From contig JAVMKO010000162.1 of the NCBI GenBank assembly GCA_032164245.1, positions 248,001 to 312,000 of the forward strand: a stretch of DNA of 64,000 bases, in the 5' to 3' direction. Source of the stretch: Sternotherus odoratus (taxonomy: Eukaryota > Chordata > Testudines > Kinosternidae). A program made the position numbers and the translations under genes. Each line of letters starts with the position of its first letter. Position 1 is the first letter of the stretch. This document shows positions 31,666 to 44,087 of this stretch, piece after piece. Under the pieces are notes generated by a model, which ran no database searches, had not been told where the DNA came from, and saw only the letters and a list, made by a program, of their open reading frames with translations.

Positions 31666-32481
31666 GGGCACAGAGGGGGGTGGGCATGGGGCCAAGGGGA
31701 GGATGAGGAGGCCAGACCGGGCCAGGCGAGGGGCACCGGGGAGTCAGCCTGTGTGTGGCCCTTGCAAATCATGTCTGCCTTCTGGTTTCTCAGTTTCCTC
31801 ATCTATAAAATCGGGATCCTATTTCTCTATCCCACATGAATGATGTAACCACTCCTACTTTGGGGAACATCACAGATTGCTTAGGAAAGTAGGAAGTAAT
31901 TTATTAGTAAAGCATATGACAGGATGCATTAAGATCCACTGTTTGAGAGACTGCACATACGCACAATACTAAGTCACTTTGATACTACAGTGCTGGAGTT
32001 TTAGAGAAGGTTTAGACTAAATGAGATTGAATTAAGGACTATTTGGCAGCCTTAACTCCGAGTGCTTTGTTATGATCAGTGTGAAGGTCAGGCCTTTTTC
32101 TTTTGAATGTGTTCTATTTGGCTTATTAATAGCACAGTCTTACTATTTATACTGTAAAGCCACCCCTTGGCACTGTGGTTTTCTTCTAACTTCGGGGGGA
32201 AGTGTATGCATGGTCTTTCCTGGCCCCCACGCACACCCAACTCATATTAAAAGGTTCCCTGCAAGACTTTAAAATTAAGTGGAATGCAGCTGAATTTAGC
32301 TTTTAAAACAAAATCAGCTGTACTCAAGTTAGCAACAGAGGGAAACCAGATATCTCAAAATGCATCCTTCTTTGATATAACAGCTACTGGAGTACAGAGT
32401 TGGGCTAAAAGTAGCCAGGAAAATGGTATGGCAATTATATGGAGCAGTTAAAGTCTTTAAAATATTATTTAACCTTTAGAT

Positions 32482-32845
32482 CAGTGGTCTCCAACCTTTT
32501 GGTGAACGCGGACCGGTCAACGCGGCCGAGTACTGCTTGCGGCCCGGGGGCTCTGTGCGGTGCGGCGGACCGTTGTATGCCCGCCGAAAACCTGCAGAAA
32601 TCAGTGGCTTTTTTATTTGTCAGAGCGGCGGGACCTTGCATGTCCGCCGAAAAGCCGAAGGAAAACGGCGGAAAAGCAGAAAAATGCGGAACTCTTGCCG
32701 CACCGGAAGGGAAAGCGGGGCCGGAAGCGGAAAGGAAAGCGGCCGGAAGCGGAAGGGGCGGGCCGGAGGGGAACGCGGCCGCGGACCGGTACCAAATGCT
32801 CCACGGACCGGTACCGGTCCGCGGACCGGGGGTTGGGGACCACTG
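32482..32845. mobile_element. Nonautonomous hAT MITE, 364 bp
   Basis: The termini cagtggtctccaacc and ggttggggaccactg are near-perfect inverted repeats, flanked by the exact 8-bp duplication ctttagat (32474-32481 and 32846-32853). The interior is GC-rich with repeated ccggtcc and cggaccgg words and no transposase. Confidence 0.93.
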
Positions 32846-33447
32846 CTTTAGATGAAAACCATACTAACTATAAAACTTCACTTTAGTGAACTCTTCTGGG
32901 CTCCTAAGTGCAACAAGGGGAAATGGTAGCTGCACATCGCAGCATAACAGATTGTGGAACATCACAGCAAAATGCCAATGACTTTATATACTTCATTTTT
33001 CTAAAAGGCATATTTACAGTCAGTTACTAACAGAATGACCCATCCCATGCTACTTGGGGAAGTAAATTTTTCAGATCACCTTTAACATAAATTGAAGTCC
33101 TAAACACATAAATGTACTGATATTTGGAGAGTGGAAAATGGAAATACCATTGAAGCAGATGGTGAAATAGCTACCTACAGTATTTTGCAAGGCAAGTTCC
33201 ACCTGTCTGCTTATTCTCAAATATATTAAACTACTTGAAGAAAAATGTATTTAAAAGTGTGAAAAGAGAAGTCATTTAAATTTCATTTTTGTTTATAAAT
33301 TAAACATTCTTTAATGTATACTGGTGAAAGTATGAAAAATACACTATTAAACCTGTAAAAAATTAATACTACTACAATGAATTTAATTTTAACTGCTGAC
33401 AGGTATTTTTAAGAGCTATTTATATTTCAATGTAATCCTTACTATAC

Positions 33448-33468
33448 CTGCATCGCTGGCAGAGTCTC
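33448..33468 (-). CDS. Coiled-coil gene, 21-nt microexon 2
   Basis: A T-rich tract and tttcag precede 21 coding bases (ETLPAMQ), followed by gtatag. Both ends are phase 0, so it joins exons 1 and 3 without shifting frame and could be skipped cleanly. It is short, and is supported only by splice signals and frame. Confidence 0.5.
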
Positions 33469-33514
33469 CTGAAAAAATAAAACACATTTATCAGTCTTTA
33501 GATAAGAGATTCTA

Positions 33515-33970
33515 TAAATCTCCGCCCCCAGGGCCCCCTCCCTACCCAACCCCCCCGTCCCCTGACTACCCCCTCCAGAGACCCCCCCGCCCCAGGACCC
33601 CCTCCCCTACCCAACCCCCCCGTCCCCTGACTACTCCCTCCAGAGACCCCTCCACCCCAGGACCCCCTCCCCTACCCAACCCCCCCGTCCCCTGACTACT
33701 CCCTCCAGAGACCCCCCTGCCCCAGGACCCCTCCCCTACCCACCCCCCCCATCCCCTGACTACTCCCTCCAGAGACCCCTCCGCCCCAGGACCCCCTCCC
33801 CTACCCAACCCCCCCCTCCCCTGACTACTCCCTCCAGAGACCCCCCTCCCCTCCCCAACCCCCCGTCCCCTGACTCCCCCCTCCAGAGACCCCCCTGCCC
33901 CAGGACCCCTCCCCTACCCAACCCCCCCATCCCCTGACTCCCCCCTCCAGAGACCCCCCCGCCCCCAGGA
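33515..33970. repeat. C-rich minisatellite, period about 65 bp
   Basis: About seven units with cccctgactactccctccag and gaccccctcccctacccaac. It resembles the C-rich interior of the hAT element at 24516, so it may have grown from such an element. It lies in intron 1 of the minus-strand gene. Confidence 0.9.
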
Positions 33971-34019
33971 CCATCGGACAGGAAAGGGGTTAAAATGCTC
34001 CGTATTCAGGTTGACTCAC

Positions 34020-34064
34020 CTCGACGTCTTCATGGCTCTGCGTCCCCCGCTGTTCGTCCCCCAT
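34020..34064 (-). CDS. Coiled-coil gene, first coding exon
   Basis: ATG at 34064-34062 gives 15 codons (MGDEQRGTQSHEDVE) and ends at a strong donor (GAG|gtgagt) in phase 0. It sits in a CpG island, as expected for a promoter-proximal exon. With exons 2-5 it predicts about 154 residues of acidic N-terminus followed by a coiled coil. I do not recognise the family. The gene continues left beyond exon 5. Confidence 0.68.
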
Positions 34065-34570
34065 CGTCTCTGCCCGGTGAGGTCTGGAGCTGAGGGGAGA
34101 GCGGAGGCGAAGGGGCTGGAGAGAGATGGGAGCGGGGGGGGGACTCAGCGCGCGGGACAGTAACGGCCGAGGGGGGTGACGCGGGGCTGCGAATGGGGGC
34201 GGGGCCCGGCCGCACGCTCTACGGGGGGGCGCGGGGACCCACCGCTGGCCCCAGTCTCTGCGCCCCCCAATCCCACGGGGCCGGGGCCGGATCCACGGCG
34301 GCTGAGGCAGCTCCGCGGCGTCTCCCCGCTTCCCGGGCCGAGAGTCACTTTCCCGCCCAGTCGGCCCCTCGCGGGTGTCTCGCTCACCCGCCACACCGGG
34401 GATCGCACTGAGCACGTGCAACTTCTCCCGCTCAACCGCTCCCGGGCTGGAGAAGGCGGAAGCGCCCCCGGGGCAGGCTGGGAGATGTCGTCCCTGACTC
34501 TCCCGGGACCGGACGTGACGTTGAAAGCGGGAGGATGAGCCGCGCTCCCCCCGCTGCTGCTCCCTGGCCG
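34030..34570 (-). promoter_or_regulatory. CpG-island promoter of the coiled-coil gene
   Basis: CpG-dense sequence surrounds and extends upstream of the first coding exon, with a CRE-like tgacgt near 34515. The orientation is inferred from the minus-strand exon; divergent transcription is possible. Confidence 0.6.
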
Positions 34571-34599
34571 GGGGGGGTCTGTGCCGGGGAGACCTTCAT

Positions 34600-36775
34600 G
34601 ATCCCCCCCCCCGCTGCGGAGCTGCCGCCTCCAGGTACTGCTGTCCCCGCGGGAGACCAACGACCCCCCAGCCCGGCCCGGCTCTGCCCTGGGGGGGAGA
34701 AGTGAGACCGGGCGGGGGGGACCCGGGGAAAGGGGCGGGTGGAAAATGTCTGATCAGCCCGGACATGGGGGGGAGAAGAGCAGGTGACCCCCGAGGGGCG
34801 GGGGGAGGAAGGGGGGGCTGAGATCTCCTCGGATTTACCGCTGCCCCCCCCCCGCCCTGGGGACCCCCCTGTCCTGCCCCCTTTCTCCCTAGAGAGCCAC
34901 GAGCAACATCCAGGGTGACCCCCCCTTTACCCCCCCCCGAGAAGGTCTCTGGTCCCCTCCCCCCATTTTCTCCCCACTTCGCCAGTGGCCAGTTCACATC
35001 TCAGGTCTGCCCCCCCCCATTGTTCCCTGCAGGGATTTGTCCTTGTTCCGGTGGGAATCGTTCCCCGTATTGATTTCTGAACTGGGAGGAGGGTCAATGG
35101 GCAGAGGCTGGGGAAGCCCTGAGACCCGGATACCTCTGGCCTGGGGCGGCCGCTCTCTGCTGGCAACAGGACCTGGGAGGTCTCAAAAAGGGGAGGGAGG
35201 AGCAAGTGCCCCCCTTTGAGAGATGGCCCAGCCCCAAGTTTCCCAGTCCCAGCTACTTCCCCTCCCCCACCCTGCCCAACGCAGCACCCCCGCCTGCTAA
35301 TCACATTCCCTGACCCACAGCCAGTGATATTCTCACTCCAGCCCCCCTCCTTTCCCCTGTGAGAGCCACAGCACCCAGGGTTCCCTGCCAGCCATGGGAA
35401 TGTGAGGCGAGAAGAATCCATCCCATTCTGTGGTTGTTTTACTATCGCTGTATAATCCCCTTCAATTTCCCCCCTTTCCTTTAGAACTGTTGAATGGTGA
35501 CATGAAATCTCCCCACACATTGGTCCTTCTCCCCTACATATGCAAATCATTCTTTGACCATTTTCTCCTCATTTAGGAATTACTGATGTCAAATTCTTGA
35601 AAACTCTTCCCACTTTTCTTTCCAGGTATCTGACTGATTGTTTAGTTCTGGAGATTTTCCTGTCTAATTATCTGAGATCATGAGACTTTCTCAGGTATTG
35701 CCATGTGGAGGTGGGGGAAGGGCTGGCACTCAGTGTAGAGGGGGGGATAAGGATGTGGTAAAGCTGACCAGACAGCAAGTATGAAAAATCGGGACAGGGG
35801 TGGGGGGTAATAGGAGCTTGCATAAGAAAAAGACCCCAAATCAGGAATTTTCCTGTAAAATGATGACAGCTGCTCACCCTAGCTGTGGTATTGGAGGTGT
35901 GTCTGGGATTTTGATTTGGAGGAGTCCATGTCTCTGCTCCCTGTGGCCATGGTGGATTCTGTACCAAAGCAGCACGTCAGCAGAGCAGACACACACGCCA
36001 TCGCTCCGTCTCAACACGCAGCATTCACTGCCACATGGGACTCATGATTTTTTAGGGGTCAGCTTGATACGCCTGGCTGGGATGAATTAAGTTGGAGCGG
36101 GGGTTGGGGCTGTAATAGTTTGGGATGTTCCTTTCTGCATAGTCAGTTCTTTCCCGTTATTCTTTTACCCACACTGATTCCTGATGTCACTCTCCCCTTA
36201 ACTTGCTTTGGTTATTTCAGTTCCAGTTTTTAAATGGGATCTAATGATTGCAAAGCTGAATGAAAGATAAAACAAACTGGGCCATTTGAATGTTGGCACA
36301 TAGCTGGTAGAACTATACCGAGTGCAGGTTTGCTGTCATTACCTGGGTACCTAGAGCATTTTCTATGAGGTGGGTAAAGCAATGTCAAAGAACCAAAAGC
36401 GCTTTCCAGGGTGAAAGCGCTCATCAGGTGTTTGCTCTCCTGGGTGCATGTCACCACCCAGAGCTTGGCAGCCTTTCAGGAGTGTCACGCTGCATTGTAT
36501 TTACTGATCTCAAAAGAAAAGGTGAAGATGGCTGCTTCACAACATCCAATGAAAACTTGCAACCAATTATACAAATAGCCCCTAATGCAATTAAACAAAC
36601 GTGGTATTAATACTGATTCAGAACTAAAAAATATGAGATGTGCATGAGAAATGAACTGACACCTAATTTCCATTTCTTAATACCTGAAATTTTGACACTT
36701 GCTCACACCATCTTTTTTCAAAAGCAATGCACAGCACAGAGTCAATTGAAATAATAAACCCCTGCCAATTATTCA
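34600..36775. other. Intergenic, GC-rich grading into AT-rich
   Basis: Short G and C homopolymers occur up to about 35.0 kb. After that I see no tRNA, exon or identifiable transposon. Confidence 0.5.
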
Positions 36776-37750
36776 TAGAATCATAGCATTTTAGGGTTGG
36801 AAGGGACCTCTGGAGGTCATCTAGTCCAACCCCCAGCAAGGGCTTTATCAAGCCTGACCTTAAAAACATCTAAGGAAGGTGATTCTACCACCTCCCTAGG
36901 TAACCCATTCCAATGCTTCACCACCCTCCTAGGGAAAAAGTTTTTCCTAATAATATCCAATTTAAACCTTCCCAACTGCAAGTTGAGACCATTACTCCTT
37001 GTTCAGTCATCTACCACCACTGAGAACAGTCTAGTCCATCCTCTTTAGAACCCCCTTTCAGGTAGTTGAAAGCAGCTATCAAATCCCCCCTCAGTCTTCT
37101 CTTCTGTAGACTAAACAATCCCAGTTCTGTCAGCCTCTCTCATAAGTCATGCGCATCAGTCCCCTAGTCATTTTTGTTGCCCTTCTCTGGACTCTTTCCA
37201 ATTTTTCCACATCTTTCGTTTAGTGTGGGCTCCAAAACTGGACACAGTACTCCAGATGAGGCCTCACCAATGTCGAATAGAGGGGAAGAATCACACTTTC
37301 CTTGACTTTTTTCTTGTTGCTAACACCTAAAGAAACCCTTCTTGTTACCCTTACCATCCCCTGCTAGCTGCAACTCCAAGTGTGATTTAGCCTCCCTGAT
37401 TTCACTCCTGCATGCCTGAGCAATATTCTTATATTCTTCCCTGGTCATTTGCCCAGATTTCCACTTCTTGTAAGCTTCTTTTTTGCATTTAAGATCAGCA
37501 AGGATTTCACTGTTCAACCAAGCTGGTCACCTGACATATTTACTATTCTTTCAACACATTGGGATGGTTTGTTCCTGCAACCTCAATAAGGATTCTTTAA
37601 AATACAGCCAGCTCTCCTTCCCCCCCTTCATGTTCATCTCCCAGGGTATCCTGCCCATGAGTTCCCTGAGGGAGTCCAAGTCTGCTTTTCTGGAGTCCAG
37701 GGTCCATATTTTGCTGCTCTCCTTTTTTCCCTGTGCCAGGATCCTGAACT
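36776..37750 (-). mobile_element. CR1 LINE, 3' part with ORF2 remnants
   Basis: The plus strand starts atagaatcatag (reverse complement of the CR1 tail) and continues through the conserved 3' region to about 37300. Further left on the element, minus-strand frames at 37320-37517 and 37551-37740 read as CR1 ORF2 (KKWKSGQMTREEYKNIAQAC and SLRELMGRIPWEM). An internal deletion and stops make it inactive. Confidence 0.88.
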
Positions 37751-37756
37751 CAAATC

Positions 37757-37829
37757 TGTATCTGTCTGGTTTTGATCCTGGGGCTTTTTGCATGTTAGGC
37801 AAATGTGATAACCACGACACTCCAAAAAC
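37757..37829 (-). pseudogene. tRNA-Val(AAC) pseudogene
   Basis: A full-length 73-nt match to tRNA-Val(AAC): GTGGTTATCAC in the D arm, CCTAACA in the anticodon loop. The T arm reads GGATCAAAACC and both acceptor strands are degraded. It abuts the CR1 fragment. Confidence 0.75.
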
Positions 37830-38188
37830 TCTCTCACAGTCCCCTGCCCCTCCTTCAAATTCCATCCACTCAGCTGGTGCTCACCCTGGCACACACCCCT
37901 GGGTGAACCTGGAGAAAATGATGGGTCAGCTAGTAGAGCAAAGGCCTCCCATGGAGGGCAGGGAAGGGCACAACTCATCCCAATTTTCCCCCAGCTCTTC
38001 CCCAACCCAGGGCCCAACCTGGGGACCAGGCTGCTGGCCCAGCCTCAGCCACAGCCCCCACTTACTCTGGTTTGTACCCTTCTCACCAGGAAGCCACAGT
38101 GCAACTCCCAATCCTGGTTCTTGACTGTGGCTACAGAGGGGCTGCAGACATGGTTAAGAGGACAAAATGTCCTTAATCAATCAGCTCA

Positions 38189-38271
38189 GATGAGGTGGCC
38201 AAGTGGTTAAGGTGACAGACTACTAATTCCTTGTGCTCTGCATGCATGGGTTCAAATCCCATACTCAGTGG
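38189..38271 (+). pseudogene. tRNA-Ser(GCT)-derived pseudogene
   Basis: It is homologous to 11169-11250 with its downstream flank, but the anticodon now reads ACT, the anticodon stem is broken and the acceptor 3' strand is altered. Box A has TGGCCAAGTGG. Confidence 0.85.
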
Positions 38272-38392
38272 GCACATTTATCTCTTCTACAAACAACTGT
38301 CTCCCCACTTGGTACAATGAGAGACCAAACCTTGTAACCTCCTGCAAACAGAAACCTCCTCAGATTACCCTTGCTCCAAATAAAACATGTCT

Positions 38393-38572
38393 AGTATCAG
38401 AGCGGGGGAGCCTTGTCAATCTGGATCTGCAGAAGCAACAAAGAGTCCTGTGGCACCTTATAGATCTTACTGGAGCATAAGCTTTCATGGGTATTCACCC
38501 CCCAAAGCTTATGCTCCAATACACCACTGTTAGTTTAGAAGGTGCCACAGGACTCTTTGTTGCTTTTGTACA
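38393..38572. mobile_element. Foldback (inverted-pair) repeat insertion
   Basis: The left arm (caacaaagagtcctgtggcacctta ... ggagcataagctttc) is followed by its inverted partner (aaagcttatgctcc ... ggtgccacaggactctttgttg), with a short loop at about 38490-38505. It is flanked by a similar atgtct word on each side. The paralogue near 11367 lacks it. The arms resemble a very common turtle repeat. Confidence 0.75.
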
Positions 38573-38574
38573 AT

Positions 38575-39930
38575 ATGTCTGTACCCTTCTGTCTGTCAGA
38601 GTTGGCAGCAACAAGGGCTGGGTTCAGTATCTAGGTGTCTGTTCAAGTAACACAATGCAAAACCAGTTCAATTCCCCACCTGGAACAAATATAGACCATG
38701 CCCACTTCCAGGAACCTCTAAGGGAGGAGATCGACTGAAGCTACACAACTTCAAGAAGTTGGCGTATCTTCAACTGACTTAGCTGCCCTCCTCATGGCAG
38801 TGGTAGTTGGCAGTGCGCTCCCTCGTTGACTCCAGCTTGCGCCTCTTGGCAAGCTGGAGTTCCAGAGTCGATGGGGGGTGCCCCTGGGGATTGATTTATT
38901 CTGTCTTGATGAGACGCAATAAATCAATTACCAAAAGATTGATGGCTACCCGCGGTAGTGAAGACAACCCCTAAGAGGCAATACTTCCCCTCTAGAAAGC
39001 ACAGACTCTGAGTGTAGCAAAAGCCTTTAAATAACAGAGAAACAATGTGGCTTTATGTTGGGGAAACAGGATTCATAACACAGACAACGAGAAAAAAACC
39101 CACCCCAAACAAATTGGGCCGTGTCTCTCCCTTGAGTCTAGCAACCCAAAAATCACCCAAAGTCCCACAACCCCAAGGTCTCTGTCAAGGTCACTGCAGC
39201 CCCAGAGTTCAAATGTTCATCTGCAGAATTTTACACCCTCCCCATCCTGTGTGGAAATGGGATGGATAAAGGGCAACTTGTGCACTCAGATAACTAACTG
39301 CCCCACCTCTGCATGGGGTTCTTCTGTAGCTTTCACCACAAAGCCCCGCCACTCTACCAGATGCTCCTCTCCAGTAGCCATCAAGTGAACCACACCTTTT
39401 CACTCGCCACTCACCAATATATCTTTAGGTGACCCTACTATTTAACTATTCAGTGATTTCAGCTCATAGAAGAAGAACATCACTGCTGGCACACCAATGG
39501 TTTAAAGTGAATACAATCTATAACCAGATTTTTAGCAGAATTAAAACTAGATTTGTTATTACACAATAATAAAGGTATAAATAAATATAAAAGTTTCTTC
39601 ACAACCATATCTTAAATCACTAGGTTTCGGAACCCATTCCCCTTGGCTAATGAGCACTACTTAGTTAGTGGTGAGTCCCTCCATCATTTTTTTTTTTTAA
39701 AAAGGCCAAGTACTGTTCCATTGTCCTTGTCTCACATAATCAGGATAATAACACTTTATTCTTCCTGCCCCAATAACAGAAACTGGGAATCCCAGTGCAG
39801 CCAAAGGACATCTAGGCCAGGTGGGTGTGCCTATGCAAATGAGATCAGCCCCTGAAGTTCTTTTCCATAACCCACCACAACTCACCACCAGATGGCAGGG
39901 TAGAGCCCGTCCTGACTCCTCTTGCATGTC
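38575..39930. repeat. LTR family 2, nearly full copy interrupted by a MITE
   Basis: It is homologous to the solo LTR at 20916-22196 across its length. It follows the tRNA-Ser(GCT)-type flank exactly as the copy at 11367 does, so both descend from one insertion that was later duplicated. It is interrupted at 38723. Confidence 0.78.
38723..38970. mobile_element. 248-bp MITE nested in the LTR
   Basis: It is flanked by the 5-bp duplication ctaag (38718-38722 and 38971-38975). The paralogous LTR at 11512 has the uninterrupted cctctaagaggcaatac. The interior holds a hairpin around gatttattctgtcttgatgag. No coding capacity. Confidence 0.82.
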
Positions 39931-39944
39931 TGAAGATTCTGTGT

Positions 39945-39998
39945 AGGGAACCCCAATGGATTTCTAGCCCATCACCTTAACCACTCGGCCACAACTAC
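39945..39998 (-). pseudogene. tRNA-Ser(AGA), 3' truncated
   Basis: The 5' two-thirds of the gene (acceptor, D arm, anticodon AGA, variable arm) remain, and the T arm is missing at the junction with LTR-flank sequence. The upstream flank matches the other Ser(AGA) copies. Confidence 0.85.
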
Positions 39999-40116
39999 TT
40001 ACTTAGCCTGGGCTTCTCATGACACTCTAGTTTTTTTCTCACTGAGTGATCACTTCCAATTGTTTCCTCAGACCAGCTTCCACAACACACTCACTGCTGT
40101 GCTATTGTGTAAGTCA

Positions 40117-40450
40117 GGGGTCTCCAAACGTTATGAGACAAGGGCCATATTAGATTTTTCAAGGGGCTTCGTGGACCAAAGCAACAGTGGGGAAAATTAA
40201 TACTTGCAAATATATGTAAAATATATGCAAACCATTAAACACTATACTGTGTCAGTGTTGCATTAAATTCTTAATCAGGTATAAAGGTAGCTGTATAATT
40301 AATGCAGGTACTGTGAAATCATACAAAATATTTGTCAATTAAATCATTTCACATTATTTTTCTATTTTTTCTAAACTCATAGAATTGTAGCATACAAAAA
40401 CACATATTCAAAAATAAAGAAATATTATTTTAGGATTAGTGAGAAGTATG
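40117..40450. mobile_element. hAT-type element, 5' end, AT-rich
   Basis: It starts with caggggtctccaaacgtta, directly after the Ser(AGA) flank word gtgtaagt. No matching 3' end or duplication was identified. Confidence 0.55.
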
Positions 40451-43369
40451 CTACACACTTAAAATGGCGACTTGCCCCACATCTCTACCTCCCCTTCTCA
40501 TCAGTGAGTTGCTAAGAGGGAGAGGGCACCTCTCCCTTCCCACCTCAGAGATCACAACGGAGTGGGGCAGAGGGAGAGAGAGAGAAAGGAGGACACCCAC
40601 CCCTCACCCCTCTGGAAGGCTCTGCACTGAGCAGAAGCCAAGTACACCCCACACTTTCCTTGTCCCAAGGCTGCTGCAACCCCTGTCCCTAGGGGTACTG
40701 TAGTTTGCTAATCAAAAAGGATGGGGGGGAGCCCTAACCACCCCCACACTCCCTCCCACTTCCCACCCAGAGAACAATGGCTTGAAACCATCCTCTTCTA
40801 GGCACATCCTTGCTTCTTTTTGATCTGGGCCTTCAATGGAGGCCACGACGGGCAGAGTGCAAAGAGCCACTTAGACAAAGAAATGCTGTTGAATTGAGCC
40901 TTAGGCCTCACTGCACTCAGCCAAGAGTGCCTCAGGCTCCTCCCAATTAACTCAGCAATAGCCCTACACTTGGCCGATCAGTGTGGAGACTCTCAGGCCT
41001 GAAGGCCGAGGGTTCTCAACAGATGGGCAAAAGACAGCACAAGTCACCACAGGAGAGCACTATGGTGGAGATCACCATCAGTGCACAATTCCAGCCCCAC
41101 CTCTGTGAGGGCCTCCTATGATGACAGCTGGAGCACATCCCCACCCTCACCAAGAAGAAAAGCAGCAGAAAGAAATGGAGGAGAAAAGAGAAGAAGGGAC
41201 AAGAGGGAAGGAGGAAGAGAGCAGCAAAAAGGGACAAATTCCAAATGCCCCCTGTGAGGCTCAGATTAATAAATTCCAAGGCCCGAAGGAACCACTCTGG
41301 TCTGTATTTCTGTTTCTCATCGACCATAGAACGTCCCTCAAAATAATTCCCATAAGAATTAGAGCAGATTTTTTTAGAAAAACACCCAATCTTGAATTTT
41401 AAAAGGCCAGTTCTAGAGGATCCAACACAACCTTCAGTGAATTGCTCCAAACCCTGATGTTAATAATGCAAACCTTATTTCCAGTGTGAATTGGTCTAGC
41501 TTCAGCCTGCAGACATTGTCTGCTCATAACCTTGATCTGCTAAAGTGAAGAGCCCATTACTAAATATTTGTTCCCTTAGGCTCATCCTTAACCGTCTCTT
41601 TGATTCATCTCCTAGAGTCTGTCAGCACGATGCATGTTTCCATTCACCATTCCTGTGGCTCTTCTGTGAACCCCTCCCCAGTTCATCGGAATCTGTCTCA
41701 AATTCTGGACACCAGAAATAGACACAATATTCCAGGAGGGGTTGCAACAGTGGCCAGTACAGAGGCATTGTACCCTCTCTATCTCTACCTGAAAATCTGC
41801 TTGGATAGCATCCCCCATCTGGTACAAAGAAACATAGATTTGGTCTTACCTTGTGCACAGATGACGATTTCCTTTGACAAAATCCACACAGAAATGAAAA
41901 AAACCTCCCACAGAATCTCCTCCACACCAGTCCTCTCTTGGTCCTCACAGAGAGGCCACGAGATGGAGACTTGCTGCAGCAAGGTTACAGGGGTCTGTGA
42001 GGTTTCTCTTGCCCCACATCCCTGTCCTGCCTGGCTGTTGTCAAGGGAGCTCTGTGAGGTCAAAGCCACCTCATCACCTTTGTCCAATAGGCTGAGTTCC
42101 CACCAAAGGCCTTTGTGAATTCACAGCCACACTCACCTTTCCCTTGCAGGCCTGATGTCTGCCCCTGGCCAGCCTGATTGGATGTTTGAACTGCAACCTG
42201 GATCTCCCCACTTGCTCATTATTGATTCTGGGGAGCAAGCAGGCTCCCCAGTAAAACAGAGTTGGTTCCTCACCCCACACTGATCCTGCATTTCATTCTT
42301 AAGCGGGCATGGGAAATAGTTATAGTATTGCAAATTTCTACTAAGCTATCCAACAGGTTCCCTCCAATGTTAAACCAGTTTGCCTCTTTTTCTCCCCCTT
42401 GCTGAGAAAGAGCAAAAGAAGAAAGAAAGCTCCTGTGGGGTAACTTGATACACAGGGTCACGCTGCTTTTTCTTGGTACACAGGCTCATGCTGGGGAGTG
42501 TGCAGTAAGGGACTGGTAGACTTTACTTTCTTAGGGAGGAAGAAACATTAGCTGCCTAAGTTGGTGAAGAGAGGGTATTTCATTGTGGGCTGTGACTATA
42601 AGCAGAAGAGGGACACCTAAGGGCTATCGCTACAGCCCAACAGGGGGCTTGAATTCATGAGGGTGAATTAAGAATATCAGGTGCTAGTGACTGAGCTAGC
42701 TGGATTTGAAATCAGTCAACTGCCTAGTCTCAGTGCAGAAGGAGCCCTGAGGGTGTTTATTTGTGAGCTGAGATTCCTTTTCTGACCTTTGCCTTCTTTC
42801 CTGGTTTATTACTTCTCCAGCAAGCAAACTGGAGCCGTTACAAGGCTGGAGAGATGCTGCTTTCTAGACCAGAGAGATGGGGTTGATTTAGCTGTTGTCA
42901 CCATCAGCTGGTCAGAGAAATCTGGGAGGGAGTGTGGAATTTAGGATTCATCCACCAGGAAGACTTGCTGTTGGACTTATCGAGTGGGGGAGAGTCAGAA
43001 AAAGCTTCTCAGCTCCCAGGGAGCGAGCAGACAAGCAAGTTCACTGCAGGCCACACACATTTTCACAGGGAATCAAATTCCTCTGGAGAAAACTCAAGAA
43101 GCCCAAGCCCAGGAGTGTCAGAGAAGGGAATCACTGTTTGCCTTAAGCTGTGGGTGAGGAAAACCTGCAGGTCCTTAGATCCCTCCAACCTCTGATAGAA
43201 CCATTTGTGGGGAAGGTATGGGGAAGCCGAGGAGTTCAAGCTGAAGGGGAAAGGGCTTGCAGCTGTTGTGTAATCATCATGCTCCCAGCAGAAGGATCCG
43301 GGGGATTCAACACTTTGGCTGCTTATTGAGGACACAGAACTCACAAGATGGCAAAGCTCAGAGCCCCAT
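40451..43369. other. Intergenic with an old LINE remnant
   Basis: About 41590-41830 resembles an old antisense CR1-type 3' region (ctggacaccagaaatagacac, aatattccaggaggggttgc). The rest is unassigned. Confidence 0.4.
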
Positions 43370-43371
43370 TA

Positions 43372-43702
43372 CAGTAAACCCTTGATTTAACGGACCTCGA
43401 TTTAACAGACTTCGGATGCAACGGACAAAATTTCTGAGCAAGTCTGATGCATTCCCGATACATTTCTGGTGGGCTGGCTGCCGGCTCCCGGCTGCCACCC
43501 GGGTCCAGGCAGCGGGCGGGCTGCGGAGCTGTCGCCCTGACCCTGTAGCAGGCGGGCTGCTGCTCCGACAGCTAATTTTTTATTTTTATTAAATAATGGA
43601 CTTATTTAAATAATGGATTTAAATAATGGATTTATTTATTAAATAATGGATTTAACGGACACCCCCTCGCCCGAATTAGTCCATTAAATGGAGGTTTTAC
43701 TG
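43372..43702. mobile_element. Tigger-type mariner MITE, 331 bp
   Basis: The termini cagtaaacccttgatttaac and the reverse complement near 43680-43702 (ggttttactg) are inverted repeats, flanked by TA on both sides. The interior has tandem aaataatggattta units and no transposase. Confidence 0.88.
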
Positions 43703-44087
43703 TACATAGAATCCGGACACGATCAGCTCACACTGAGGGGGGCAACACCCCTCCCTGGGTCTCTTTGCCAGAGCTCCTATCCACTCAGTGTCCTTCCTTG
43801 CAAAGTGTCCAGGCAGACTCCTGAGAGGGTTGCGATGGGGTAAATGAATTCAGGGGAGGATTGTTTCTTGTGGGTTTTCTTTGTGCTGCTCTGTGATCCT
43901 GCTGGAGGAAGCATCATTTGAGTTTGTTTCAGTACCTTGGGTTGGGTGCAGGTTGTGACCCTAACATGGGGGTTCCTGCACTCTCTGATCTTAGTCTAGG
44001 AATGGACAAAGGAACAGCTTCCAAAACTGGATAGAAAGTAGCCTAAGAAAGTGTAGTCCAGGTGAGAAGAAAAATGGTTTCATCACT

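Noticed and set aside
34470..34530. Short plus-strand frame starting ATGTCGTCC in the CpG island
   Set aside because: About 18 codons before a stop, no splice donor of note; more likely the upstream region of the minus-strand gene.
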